DNA of 64,000 nt, taken from assembly GCA_049999725.1 (NCBI GenBank), contig JBNGIS010017799.1, positions 1-64,000 of the forward strand, given 5' to 3'. Under the pieces are notes generated by a model, which searched no databases, was not told the origin of the DNA, and saw only the letters and a list, made by a program, of their open reading frames with translations. Shown here one piece after another: positions 35,751 through 47,381 of this stretch. The DNA is from Haplomitrium mnioides. Lineage: Eukaryota; Marchantiophyta; Haplomitriopsida; Calobryales. The translations under genes and the position numbers were made by a program. The stretch's first letter is position 1, and each line of letters opens with the position of its first letter.

Positions 35751-37496
35751 TGTCGTGTTGTAGTTCGGTAAGTGTGTGAAAGGTAACAAGAAGAAAGGAA
35801 AAACAAATCACTCTTACTATGGATAAGTTTAGAGAAAAGTCAAGAAGAAGAGACAAAGCATCTATCGAGAAGCTTCTAGAAATGCAAAAGTAGAGTTTGC
35901 CAGTACTACGTGGAAGATTCTCGAGATCTTGTATGTAAGGACAAGACCATCGTATTGGTTGTTCATGGATTCTTTTGGACTATGCTCTCAGATATTTTGA
36001 AGATAATAGAGAAAGCAATAGGGAAGAAAGGGGATCATTGAGAGGAACAACCAATGAAGGACAGATATCGAATCGAGGAGTGGGCACTCGAGGCACGGAA
36101 GTTCTACGGTGGAGTTGAAGGATCTTATAGGTGACAATCTTGAAAATGGACAGAGGAATATTTGTTGCTCCTAATTTTCCTCTTCCAAATCCATTCTTCA
36201 TTAGGTTGCGGATAATTCCTCAAGACTACTTTCGATAGTGGATAGTACATCACTTTGGTGATAATTTTCTAACTTCGGTGATGAATTCACCAATTCCTAT
36301 GTTGTTGCCAATCATCACCTATAGAGAAAAATGGGAACCCACCATCTACATTCTGACCTGATGTGGAGAGGTGTTTCTCAAATCGTCGTCGAAGAGTGTT
36401 TCAGTTTTCGGTAAATGTTGAATAGTCGGAGCTGCAACTGGCGCAGTCTCGCCAAATGATCATCTGATTGAAGAGGACTCAAGTTTACCTTCTGTTTCTT
36501 TCATCTTTGTTTCTTGTCAACACAAATAGCTTACGTTCTATGGTTCTTATACCAAAAGGAAAAGTGATTTAACTTGAAGTTAGTAAAAACCTAAAGGAAG
36601 GAGAGGAGGCAGTTCATTTTTATGAAGGTTGGAGGAGTTTCCAGAGGAAGTGGAGTTTGTGCAAGGCAAGAATCAAAATTTCAAGAAGAGTGGCATCCCT
36701 TTGCACTAAATTTCAAGTCGTTTGGAGCTTTAAAAAAAATACTTTTGAGTGTTTGAAGGTGAAGGGTTCAAATTGAAGGGCACATCGTCTTTTAAGCAAT
36801 AGAATCGAGTGCACAAAGAATCTGGAGACAAGCAGAGTATCATTGAAAAGCTGACAACAAGGGCTACAATTGAAAGACAATTTTGATTCAATTGGAGTTG
36901 GGGATGTTTTGTAGTAGCGAGTTGAAGATTGAGTACCGATTGAAAGGTTGTTTCGAATTCACTCCTTATTCGACTTTGAGTTGTGAATTCTTGCATTTTG
37001 TCAAGAGCAGAGTATCAGTTGAGAATTTGGGAACCTGAACATGGTTGCATGGTATAATACCGTGTGATGTTTCAAGGTTATTCTCTTTGAAGTGAAGAAG
37101 TTACTACCTAGGAAGTTTACGGGTGTTATTTTGTTCGGTATTTCTCAAACAACATTGAATCTTTGAGAGTAATAACCAATTCGCTCAAGGATTTGAGCTG
37201 AAATTTTTCATATAGATTTATCTTGCACGCTGGTTTTCAGCCTGAGAGTTTTAGACCCTAGCAACAAGCAACCCATGCATTCTCCTTGACAACACTCGAA
37301 CAAAGAGTTGGAGAAAACGATTTTTACAGGTTTGTGATCGAACATTTATTGAATCCAAGAAAGGCATGAGAACCTAAATCCCTGTCAAAGTTATTCATTT
37401 CAAACTACTGAACCACAAAGCTTCTTCCATTTGCATTACACTCTCTACAGCCATATACCCCGCATATTCCCAGAACAAGAAAACTGCCACGTGACA
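35751..37496 (+). repeat. Element A 3' LTR
   Basis: 1746 bp matching 30051-31796. It ends GTGACA at 37496 and is followed by the GCGG duplication and the continuing element B LTR. Confidence 0.92.
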
Positions 37497-39354
37497 GCGG
37501 TTCCACAGTCAACTTCGAATTCATTATTCAATGGTCAACTTCAAAAAGTGGTCAACTTGAGACTCCCAATCCGTAGAATATTTCAGACCGGTCTCGTGGT
37601 CAACTTCGAAAACCCAGGTCAGCGTGGCAATCCAACTTCCACTTGGAAAGCGGCAGCGGGCGGCGCCCTTCGAATCAGTTCTGTGGTCAACTTTGGATTC
37701 AGAGGTTCCAAGGTCAACTTCAGCCTCAGAAGTCTGCTGGTTAACTTTGGAACCCTAGTCCAGACGGTCCAACTTCCACTTGGAAAGCGGCGATGGATGG
37801 CGCTCTTCGGATCAGTTCCGTGGTCAACCATGAATTCAGAGGTTCTACGATCAACTTCGGATTCATCAGTCCACAGAATACATCGAATCAGTCCGCAGAA
37901 TACTTCGAACCCGTCTGTTGGTCAACTTCGGAATGACTTCGGATCAGTCCACGGTCACCTTTGAAACAAACAACTTCGGATTACCTTCTGCGGATCTGCG
38001 CCAAGTTTGTCTTCTTGCAAATCTACACCAAGCTTCTTTAGAGTTTACCTTCTACATATGTGCACCAAGCCTTTTCGGATCTATGCTAAACTTCTTCAGA
38101 TCAGTGCCAAGAAACAGTAACAACCCAAAACGAAGAATCGAGGAGGAAACAAGAAACAATTCGAAGGGTATATATGGGGGACGGATGCTCTGTCGCTAGG
38201 GCGGACACATTGGGATTGAAGTCTTGATCTTGAAACTAATAGTGGAATTAATGAAGCGTGGATGTGTACCACGGCGTGCAAAGATGCATTGTTGCAGCCA
38301 TTGCGAGTCTAGAGGCTGAGAGGGAGGTTGAAGGTGTCATTGAAAACCTTGTGCAAGAGGATAGCAAGGGACGGGGAGCGTGCTCTATGATCCTTTGATT
38401 GAAGCGAGTGAAGTTGCATTCAAGGGTCAAAGGAGTGAAGGTGGACTGTAGGGGCGCCAAGAATCACTAAGTGGGAGGCTCCGTAGGCTTGGCCGATCCA
38501 GGTGAACTCATTCTGGAGGGTGGACCAACATTCAGAGGTGAATCGATACTCGAAGGAGAAGCAAGTGCGTTCGGCCTGGACTCATGTGTCGGGATTGCAC
38601 AGGGGATTCCGCCCCAATGACATTAGGAGGATGTTGCTAGTAGCATTTCAAAGGGAGGTCAAAGGCAAGGGGTGGCTGCATTAGTGCCCGCGCACTACGA
38701 AGAAGATCCAGTCGAGGTCTCGAGTGGAGTGTGTCTAGCAGTTGTGAGGATTGTCTTCCAAGAGTGGAAGTCAATCTGACCTCTTCCAAGCTTGCGGAAG
38801 TGAATCCAAGCCTCTCTACGATGGAGGGTATAAACTAGCTGGTGATATGTGCGTGAGTGGGTGGGTCGAAGTGTGAAGCATCGCGAGGGAGACTCAGGTG
38901 GTGTTTGGAGTTGCTGGCCGATGACGCTCCATGCTTTTGTCGAGTAGATAGTGTCAATACATGTACAGCCTTGTCATATATTGTGAATAAGTCTTGGAGG
39001 GTTGTAGAGCACGAAGAGGGTGTGTTGGAGGGTGGCTAGGATGCTAGAGTAGCTATATACTTTTCCCTCTAAAATGGTATAGATGAGAATGATTGAAAAC
39101 AATCTCCAAACAAGACTGAGTGACCGCTAGAATGACAAGATCTGAGTGGGTCCTATCTGGGCTTGAGGGTGTGCATGGAGAGAAAGAGTAAACTATGGTT
39201 CGTGGGGTTGGTGTAGAAGCTTATGGTCATTAGTGTGTGAAAGAGATAAATCGTGGTTCAAAACCATCTCACAAAAGGCCCTGTTGAACTGTGTCACTCC
39301 CCTTCCGTCGAAATAAGCTCTTCCTGAGCTAAGGCCGAAGAGAAGGGAGTGACA
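37497..39354 (+). repeat. Element B 5' LTR, second part
   Basis: Continues the LTR after element A and matches 54300-56211. It starts with a run of GGTCAACTTCGGA-type repeats (to about 37990), then non-coding sequence shared with the right LTR (CTTCCAAGCTTGCGGAAG, GTATAAACTAGCTGGTGATRTG). It ends AGGGAGTGACA at 39354. Short open frames here, such as 37431-37964 and 38502-38684, are LTR sequence, not genes. Confidence 0.88.
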
Positions 39355-39552
39355 TAGTTTTTTGGTGCTAGAAGAAGGGCCAAGGTTTGCAAGAACGTGA
39401 GATCAACTCGGAACCGGTTTAGTTCTTGGGAGGAGTGGCGCTAGGGAGTTTTTGGCGCTAGAAAGTTCCCTAAATTGCGAGTGCCAAACGGAAGAGCAAG
39501 TCAAGTGTGGGAGAGAGCATTGATCTATGGTTAGAGTTGTCCTTACCTACTG
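39355..39552 (+). other. Element B leader with candidate primer binding site
   Basis: Right after the LTR comes TTTTTTGGTGCTAGAAGAAG. TGG near the LTR end followed by an acceptor-stem-like sequence is the pattern of a tRNA primer site, and related TGGCGCTAG words recur at about 39435-39465. The equivalent place in element C (45798 on) reads cttgctagaaggagggc. The tRNA is not identified. Confidence 0.45.
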
Positions 39553-41280
39553 TTGTAATGGCTCAATTAGTACCACCTCCAAGACTACGAGGGAGATTTA
39601 AGTACAAGCCATATAAGGAGCGAACAAGGATGACCTTGACGCATGGCTGGATGACCTAGAGAATGCCGCGGAGGCCAACAGAGAGAGTAACCTGATTTTG
39701 GGTATTCTGCGTGCTATTCTGAAGGGAGAGGCATAGCCATGGCAAAAAGACTTGTCAAATTAGATCAAGAGGGATTGGGAGGCGTTTAAGGCCGTGTTCG
39801 TGTTTGAGTTACGACATATTGGAGAGGAGACCGAGGCCTTAATTAAGATGAGGCAGCTATAGATCCGGAAAAAGGAATCAGTGAGAAAATTCCTACAAAG
39901 ATTCAAGAAAGTAGCACGGAAGCTGAACCCCCCGGCCACTGACAGGATGCTGACTTCGTGGTTCCTGACGGCTTTGCCAACGAACATAGGAACGTGAGTG
40001 CGGCACACCAACCCCCAGACCTTAGAAGTTGTGGTGAGTGCTGCCTAGTCCCACGAAAGAGCCTCTGTCACGAGCTCGAGGAGGAAGACACAGATTAAGT
40101 ACGAATCAGAGGACTCCTCGGGTGGGACTAGTAGTGAGGAGAAATCAGAGGAGAATTCGGCCTCCACCTCGGGAAAGTGATGAGGAATCAGACACAACAA
40201 TTCTGATGAGGATAGGTCAGCCAAAAGAAAGAAGAAACAAAAGGAATAGAAGAGGAGGGATGCCAAAGATCGGAAGGATTGGCGCACTCATCATCGAGAG
40301 GGAAAAAAGAAGCAACCAAAGAGAACCCCCGATAAGGAACCCGAACCATAATCTTTTGAGAGAGAAGGTGGGAAGTTGAATGAGATGGTGGAGGAGTTGA
40401 GTGCGAAAATGGGAGCCATGCACATACTCCTCATAGGAATAAAACAAGAGAGCAAGCCAAGGTCGACCAGACGAGTAGGGGTCTGGTGCGTTAAGTGCAA
40501 ACAGCATGGCCACTCTCCTCTGGGGTGTCCCATGGAGGCTCATGCCATCCACTACGTGAGAGAAGAACCCCCAGAATACATGCATGAGGAAGTTGATTAT
40601 GTGCCCAAAGAGGCCCCAGAGACGCTGCACCAGGTCACTGGTGGACCTCACAATTCTAAGCAGACCTACAAGAGCATGGGTAGGGCAATCTAGTGGTTGG
40701 GTGGCTAGTTGACCTCCCTAAACGACCATCATGATCTACTAGAATTGTGGTCAGCCGGGTCACAAATCCCTAAATTGCCAAGAGCCGTGGAAGTAGACAA
40801 TGGGGTGCCCTATGCGCTCTTCTTCCAATGTAAGTCCATGAGGCATATGGCGATGAATTGCCCGCTCAACAGGAGACCAGAGCTGGGCCCAAGTGCAGGG
40901 GAAAATCCCCCACCACCCCCACCGGCGATGAATATGATAACGTTGGACTGGGAGCCAAAAGTAAGAGGTGGACAATAGGACGAGGAAGCTGAGTTGCCAA
41001 GCTAGAACCCACCCCCATCCAAGTACTACTATCGGGTGATGACACAAGCGGACACCCGAAATCGGAAAAAGGAAAAGCAGAGGAAGGGACGTAGAACTGA
41101 GAAGGCTAATGATCTCGAGTCATTGTCTGATAGCAATTTGGATTATGAGAGGGACAACCCCAAATGGTTCCACCCAAGGCAACAAGACGAGGTAAGAGAT
41201 GAGTGGAGGCCATGGATGCTGCATAGGAGAGGAATGCGGCTAGGAAAACTTTGGAGGAAGTTTAGAGGCAGCAAGCCTTA
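39553..41280 (+). pseudogene. Element B gag, broken
   Basis: Translates in pieces to a Retrotrans_gag-like core: DLDAWLDDLENAAEANRES, DWEAFKAVFVFELRHIGEET, RKFLQRFKKVARKLNPPATD, then a Ser/Glu/Lys-rich region (about 40080-40290). A CCHC zinc knuckle, CVKCKQHGHSPLGC, is at 40487-40528. A second, damaged one (about 40825-40865, FFQCKSMRHMAMNC) has lost its first Cys. A basic tail follows (41036-41281). Several stops and frame changes interrupt it. Gag would form the particle and bind RNA. Confidence 0.8.
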
Positions 41281-41329
41281 GAGGAGCCTTAGAAGAACAA
41301 GGAAGTGGTGGTAGTCTCAATCGAGGTAG

Positions 41330-41990
41330 CCAAGCCTGTCCCCTATAGCATTCAAGCGGATGTCCAAGATTGCCCAGTCACGACAACGGTGCGGCAGCTG
41401 ATTAAAGACAGTCCATAATATAGAAAAAAATTGAGGAAACTGTTGATAGGACCAAAGAGGTGGAGGCGCCTACCCTAGGTGGGTACCACAGTCGATTTGA
41501 GCCTGGTCTATGAAGACAAAGGTGCCCTAGAAATTGATATTCAGATCGCAGGCTGTGCATTCTCACTAGTGCTAGTGGATGGAGGAGCATGGGTCAATAT
41601 CATGATTGAAGAGACCGCACATAGGTTGGAATTCAAGGAATTTCAACCCACCGCTTGAATCATGAGACTAGCTAACGGATCGCGAGTGAAGCCAATGGGA
41701 GCTCTTATGCAAGTACCCACCATCATCGGAGGCTTGGAGTTCCGATTGAACTATTTGGTGATGCGGCGGACACGACCTTCTCCTTACCATGTGCTGATCG
41801 GAAGACCGTGATTGGACGATGCCCAAGTCTTGCACAACTAGGGAAACTCTACTCTGACGTTTGGGTCGAAAAGGACGGTGGTCCATTATGGGGCAGTACC
41901 CCGTGAGGGGAGACGCAGCTTGAGGTAGACTATGATAGCGAATGGTCAGAAGACGAGGCTGAAATGGAGTGTCACTACTGGATCTAGTTG
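41330..41990 (+). pseudogene. Element B protease, broken
   Basis: Reads VGTTVDLSLVYEDKGALEID, then LVLVDGGAWVNIM with the catalytic Asp at 41578-41580. LANGSRVKPMGALMQVPTII and HVLIGRP follow, the C-terminal part of the retropepsin fold. Stops occur at several places. D-G-G-A is a normal variant of the D-S/T-G motif in plant gypsy elements. Confidence 0.75.
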
Positions 41991-42191
41991 GATGACGAGG
42001 TACCAAAAGAAAGTTTGGCGGGGGAAGCCAAAACGGAGGTTGGTCAAATAGATCTTATGAAAGGGGCAATAGTCGAACCTAGTTTGGAAGACATGGTTGG
42101 ACCATCGGAGAAGAAAGAGAGGGTGGACCTTGAGTTAGAAGGGGAGTCAAAGTTCAACCACCAAGGCATAAGCGGGACGAAGCTAGCCTAG
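41988..42191 (+). pseudogene. Element B linker between protease and RT
   Basis: A 67-codon acidic open stretch (EAKTEVGQIDLMKGAIVEPS) with no catalytic motif, lying between protease and RT. Probably polyprotein linker. Confidence 0.4.
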
Positions 42192-42731
42192 GGAGGAGTG
42201 CGTTTGGCAACCTTGAGGGAGAAAATGAGCTGCTTAGGAGGAACAAAGTGGGGATATTAAGAAAAGTGCAGCAAAAGAAGGTTGTAGTACCAGAAGGCCG
42301 AAAATTCCATGTAGGGGCTGAGTTATCAATGGCTGAAGAGAGAGCCTTAATTCAGACCCTCGCCAACTTCAACGATGTGTTTGCTTGGAGCCATGAAGAT
42401 CTAAAGGGAATCCCAAGAGAATTGGGAGAGCATCGCATCGACTTAGAACTAATAGCGGTACCAGTTAGACAACATGAGTATCGATTGAATCTTAGATTCT
42501 CTCTACTAGTAAAAGAAGAGATTGACAAACTGTTGGAGGCTAGGTTTATCTACCCTATTCTGAATAGCGAATGGGTGTCACCGTTGGTACTAGTGCCGGA
42601 GAAAGTGGGTCTGGTTGCATTCGGAGAAGTGCTTCTTTGGAGTAAATGAGGGAATACTTCTCGACTACAAGATATCTAGCCAAGGAATTGAAGTGGACCA
42701 AGAGCGGGTCGGTGTCTGGTTAAAGGTGTCA
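42192..42731 (+). pseudogene. Element B reverse transcriptase, core deleted
   Basis: RT fingers are clear in 42248-42610: FNDVFAWSHEDLKGIPRELG, HEYRLNLRFSL, KEEIDKLLEARFIYPILNSE, WVSPLVLVPEK. The sequence then jumps directly to KCFFGVNEGILLDYKIS and GIEVDQERV, the RT/RNase H junction. About 110 codons, including the YxDD active site, are missing. The reading then meets the left end of element C at 42732 and continues at 52023. Confidence 0.85.
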
Positions 42732-45700
42732 TGTCAGCCATTGATTTGAAGCACTGTGACAGAATTCAGTAAATCAAAAGCAATTCTGAACCAAGGGCCC
42801 TTAGCAAGTGTGAAGGTCTCTCAGGAACGATGGGTTTACTCTCAAACAGATAGTTAAGAGCAGGACGCATGATAACTAGGAGGGAAACATGATCATGGCG
42901 GGAGGATGAGAGGAGGGAAGTGATCGCCAGGTACTAGAGGGGTCCCATTTCGAAATTTGCAGTAGGTTAGCGGGAAGCCGTGAGCCTCAGGGAGAATGCG
43001 GGATCGCGATCGAGAAGGGGAGAAGGGAACGACCAAACTAGGTGAAGTGATCTGAGAAGAAGAACGAGTCCACAAGCAGACATCCGAAGGCAATCATAGA
43101 AGGCAGATCGCGGACACGTTCTGGAGCAGCCAATAATCGGAAATCAAGGATTGGGGAAGAAATGAGGAAGTAAGATCGTCACAAGGGTGTGCAAGGCCAA
43201 GGAAGAGGGACGCCTCGATTTCGCAAGAAGAAGCGCGCCTGCAAGGGCCGATGCAACTCATTCTTCGAATCCGCGAATCCACGGAAATGTAGCAGCTCTA
43301 GGGAGTCCGCGGGGCTACGGGAAGCCACCTTCCTAAGTAGAGATCCCACTTAAGGTGGTTCCGATCCATCTTCCGATGTGGGTAGCCCACTTAACAGGGA
43401 TCCGCGAAGAGTCCAAACGGGGATCTCCAAGGAAGCGCCGAAAGAGTGACATAGCGTGGGTCTGTCCGAAGGAGGACGAAAGATGCCAGAAGGGTAATTC
43501 ATCAACGTTCCGACGAGGGAAGAACCAATGAAGCCGAAAGGGCAACTAAGCGGAGATCTGTTAGGAGGAAGAGCACTGAAGGGCCGAAAGGGTGATAAAT
43601 CGTCGACGGGACCGGCAAAGGGCGAAGGGAGTCCGCATCGGCTCTCGGATAACGTGGCGAGCGCTGGGAGTCCACAGAGCGATTCGGAAACGTGGAAGAA
43701 GGAGAATGTGTTTCACGAGTCAACATCGGAAGAAGGGTCACCGCGACGGTCCGCCTACCCCTTTGCGGGGCGGCCTCGGGCGACGCCCTTCGGACGACGT
43801 GGCGCTCTGAGAAGCGAGGAAAGGATTCCGATGGTCAACTGGAGAAAGGAGTCAGCCTACCTTTTGCGAGACAGCGTCGGACGGCAATGCAACGGATGAG
43901 GTGGCACTGGGAGAATAATTGGGAATCTACACGTGAATCTGCTGAGATTCCGTGGACAGGGCTCCGCGGGGTGCTTCAGAACAATTTTTCGAAGGACTCT
44001 TTGGACTTGGCTCCGCGGGAATCTGCGGAATCTCTATACGCAAGATTCCTCAGACTCCTGTTATCGTTGCCTTTGTCGTTTCTCGACCAACTGGCATGAC
44101 ACGTGGCGCGCGCCTATCTTTCGGGGTAACCAGATTAACGACCATTGAAGCCACGCGTTGACATTTTCCGTGATGAGCCTAACTGGATTAACGAATTCAA
44201 ATGAAGAGCGCTGAGGTTCGCGGGGAGACGCGGCGATCGCTCGAGGGGGGTATACATCGAAGTACGTCGATTCTGAGAGGGGTTGATGCACAGGCAATCT
44301 CAGAATGCGAGGCGACTGCATGCGAAGGGGAATTGCAACGAGGGGGGGCTGGATTGAGAATTCACTGAAAAGACCACGTGAAGCAGAGGTACTAACTCAG
44401 GGGATCCAGGGGATTTAGAGAAGGAGTGGGAGGAGACCCAGGTGACCTCATCCTTGCAGGCGGACCTGGGTGGAGGGTTACTGATACAGGGTTTCGATTG
44501 ATTTCTTGCCAGCTAAGACTTCGGGAGAGGCCACCATGGGAGGACTTGGTGTTGTTTCTGCTTTCTCTATGTAGGAGTATCACGATCTGAGGACAAGGAA
44601 ATCGCAATGAGAGGCGGCTGGAGTTAGAATTCAGTGAGAAGATCACGTGAAGCAGAGGTACTAGCCTAGGGGATCCGGAGGATTTAGAGGAGGACTAGGG
44701 GGAGACCCAGATGACCTCATCCTTGTAGGCGGACCTAGGCGGAGGGTTACTAATACGGAGGTCTAGAAGGGATTCAGCCAGTTATGACTTCGGGAGAGGT
44801 TGTCGAGTGAGGAGCTTGGAGTTCTCTGCCATTCCTTGTGCGGGAGTATCACCCCAGAGTGTTCGGAGTACACTCTGTCTTTAATCTCAAGTGGAGCTGA
44901 GAAGAGGGAGGCTGCGTTAGTACCATCGTACTGCGGGAGTAATACTCTTCAAGGCTCGGTGTGGAGTGGGCTACCTACAGTTGGGAGGACTGTGCTTTTC
45001 TAGAGGTGGAACTAAAATATATCCTCTTCCTAGCCTGAGAGGAAGTAAAGTCAAGACTTCTCGCGAGAGAAGTATCAAAACTATCTCGATAAGAGTGTGT
45101 GAGTGGTGAGTGTTGGGCTGCAGGCTGTAAGGCAGTGAAGGTTTCAAAAGGGAAGTCATTTGGTGGATCTGTCCAGAGGTCTTCAAGGACTCTGTTCCTA
45201 TTCACAATACATAGTGTAAATAGTTGATGTATATAAATGTAGTTAGATTCTCATTGTGCATTTGATTTCATGCAGTAGAGTAGTATAAAATATAGCAGGA
45301 CAGTTGAGCAGATCTTGAGACATCTCGGAAGAGGGAATGCAGTCCTTGTGACAACAAAATGATCCTGGGGGAAAATGCTCTCTGGTTATAATCTTGAGGT
45401 TTAGTCTGGTGATTCATTCATCTTAGGATAGTTGAGATCTATTATACTCGATCTGTGACAACTCTGAAAGGGGGAGTCCAGACTTCTGTAATTGTTCCAA
45501 TTACACAAAAGGTGACAGGACCTCGAGTTTTGGTCCTTGGAATACATGGACAAAATTACACAAGGAAGATTGAGTGTGAAGAACACTGACCTGAGTGGTG
45601 AATGAATGAGTTGAGTGTAGTATGAAGAGAGTAAGTGGTGCATCAAAGGCTAATAAGGAAAGCAAGAATCCTTAAAGCCTTAAAGCGATAAAGGGTAAGG

Positions 45701-45797
45701 GGCCATCTTAGAAAAGAACCTGAATGCCTGCAATTTGTCATCTCCTGCGTCCAAAGAGGCGACTGTGAAGGTTAAGGCTGGAAACAGGGGAGTGACA
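42732..45797 (+). repeat. Element C 5' LTR
   Basis: 3066 bp, highly similar to the right copy (by eye about 96%). It is 22 bp longer, mainly from two small indels near 43110 and 43770. GC-rich compared with the surroundings. Many open frames occur on both strands because of high GC, and none is supported as a gene. Confidence 0.9.
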
Positions 45798-46263
45798 TGT
45801 CCTTTCTTGCTAGAAGGAGGGCAAAAGGTTTGAAAATCTGAGGTCTGTAGGCCAAAGGTTGGAGAACCTGAGACCAACCCAAACTAGAGATATTGCTTGG
45901 TACACTTGATACTCAATTCAGATTGTAAGAAAGCCACTCCTGAGATACAGAGCAACTGGGAAGTTGAGCCTGTTAAGGAAGAGTGGCGGAAGGGAGGGAG
46001 TAAAGTTTTTTCCCTCAACTGTGGCAATGGGCCATTGCTATGGGCGAAGGAAGAGACAGACGAAGTATGTGTCAGAATACTACTCTAATAGTTCCAGCAA
46101 GGAGAGCTCTGCATCTACCGTGGGAAGTGACAACGACTCCGATAGCAGCAGCTCCGAGGATCATAAGTCTTCCAGAAAGAAGAAGCAGGGAAAGAAGCGA
46201 AAGATCAAGAGGCTTGCCAAAGGAGAGGACGCGCACATAGTGGAATTGCGTTCTGTGAAGTCA
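45798..46263 (+). pseudogene. Element C leader and gag, first part
   Basis: The leader (tgtcctttcttgctagaagg) resembles that of element B. From about 46021 a frame reads RRKRQTKYVSEYYSNSSSKE, then a Ser/Asp-rich and Lys/Arg-rich segment (SSEDHKSSRKKKQGKKRKIK). This parallels the Ser/Glu then Lys-rich segment of the element B gag at 40080-40290. The frame runs to AAGTCA, where the insertion 46264-47375 begins, and continues after it. Confidence 0.65.
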
Positions 46264-47375
46264 TGAAACGCATATGTGGGCCATTTCAGGCTTTGGTAGT
46301 CATGGTATAGTTCTGATATATTGAGAGACATATGGGAGTGGGTTTTGAAGCCATGAGAGGAAACTTCCATTTTTTCGGTTTTTCCTTAATATGTGTACAG
46401 AGTTAATAATGTTCTTCTTAGAAATGTTTAGGGTCTGATATTTTTTAGGAGTATATTATATTGTTATAGTAACTAGTATAAATTTACAGAAGTGAAAAAT
46501 CATTTGTAAACCGGGAGTTATAACCGGTCAAAGTTGTAATAGTGCTATATAGAAAAGCCAAAACAGAGAGTATCTAGATATTAGAAAATACAAATATTCT
46601 TATATGGATAGAAAGCCTATTTAACAAGCTTTCCAACGAGCTATAGTACAGGCAAATTAATTAAGTATTAAGGATTTTATAGAGATTCTTCTAGAATAGA
46701 CTAAAGAGGAGAAAAGTCAAGAAAAGTCAATTTGCTCTTTGACTTATTCTTTGAGGGAATCTCGAGGCATCATTTTAGGAATTGTTTGTAGGGAAAAATA
46801 CAAGGATAAAAGTATATGACAACTTGTATACATTCTTTAACAAGAGAAGCTCCAAATGAGAAGCTTCTTCTTGAAGAAGAAAACAAAAGGTGGAGATACT
46901 TTAGGAGTATAAGTAGGATTTAATATTTGGAGAGTTTATCACCTTAGATTCTTTACCTAGGGTGATAGAATATCTAGTTTTACTCCTAGTTACTTTCTAG
47001 TTAGTATATAATGAGGAAGAGGAGAGAGAGAAGGGACCTCATTACACCCTCTCTTTTTGGGGACCTCATTCTACACTTGGAGACTTGAGACTTGGAGAAG
47101 CGCTTGGAGGAGCTCTTGGAGGAGTTACTTTGGAGACGCATTGGAGGGCAAGCACTTGAGGAGGGGTTCTCCATATACTGAGGAGTGTGTTGAGAGTTGG
47201 AAGGGTGAGAGCAAGAGTGATGTGTGTGTGAGAAGATTTGGAGTAAAGAGTTGGAAATTTCCAAATATCGATTTGAGTACTTACATTTTTGTTGAGTGTT
47301 GTAGAAATTGTTATGCATTGATGAGTGCAGCCACACTTCAGCCCCCCTCTCATCTTAAATGTGCACTCAACATCA
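46264..47375 (+). mobile_element. Solo-LTR-like insertion (1.1 kb) in element C
   Basis: 1112 bp of AT-rich DNA in a GC-rich element. It begins TGAAACGC and ends CAACATCA, flanked by AAGTCA on both sides (46258-46263 and 47376-47381). TG...CA ends, a direct duplication and an internal TATATAA (about 47005-47011) fit a solo LTR. The gag reading frame of element C stays open across the site when the insertion and one AAGTCA are ignored. No coding motif is present. Family unknown. The orientation is taken from the TATA box. Confidence 0.65.
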
Positions 47376-47381
47376 AAGTCA

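Larger units (their letters stand above)
30051..37496 (+). mobile_element. Gypsy element A inserted in the element B LTR
   Basis: 7446 bp: 5' LTR 30051-31796, internal 31797-35750, 3' LTR 35751-37496, both LTRs about 1746 bp. LTRs begin TGTCGTGTTG and end CACGYGACA. Flanking GCGG at 30047-30050 and 37497-37500 is a 4-bp target duplication under the TG...CA boundary. The uninterrupted sequence of the site is seen in the right LTR of B at about 54297. It has a pol with RT, RNase H and integrase but no recognisable gag. Confidence 0.93.

Noticed and set aside
40045-40651. Minus-strand frames of 80-144 codons with hydrophobic stretches that look like membrane proteins
   Set aside because: They are antisense to the gag of element B, whose plus-strand frame has a recognisable zinc knuckle.
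43502-44161. Overlapping open frames of 70-135 codons in a GC-rich stretch, both strands
   Set aside because: They lie wholly inside the element C LTR and recur in the other LTR with frame differences. High GC lowers stop frequency. No protein motif.
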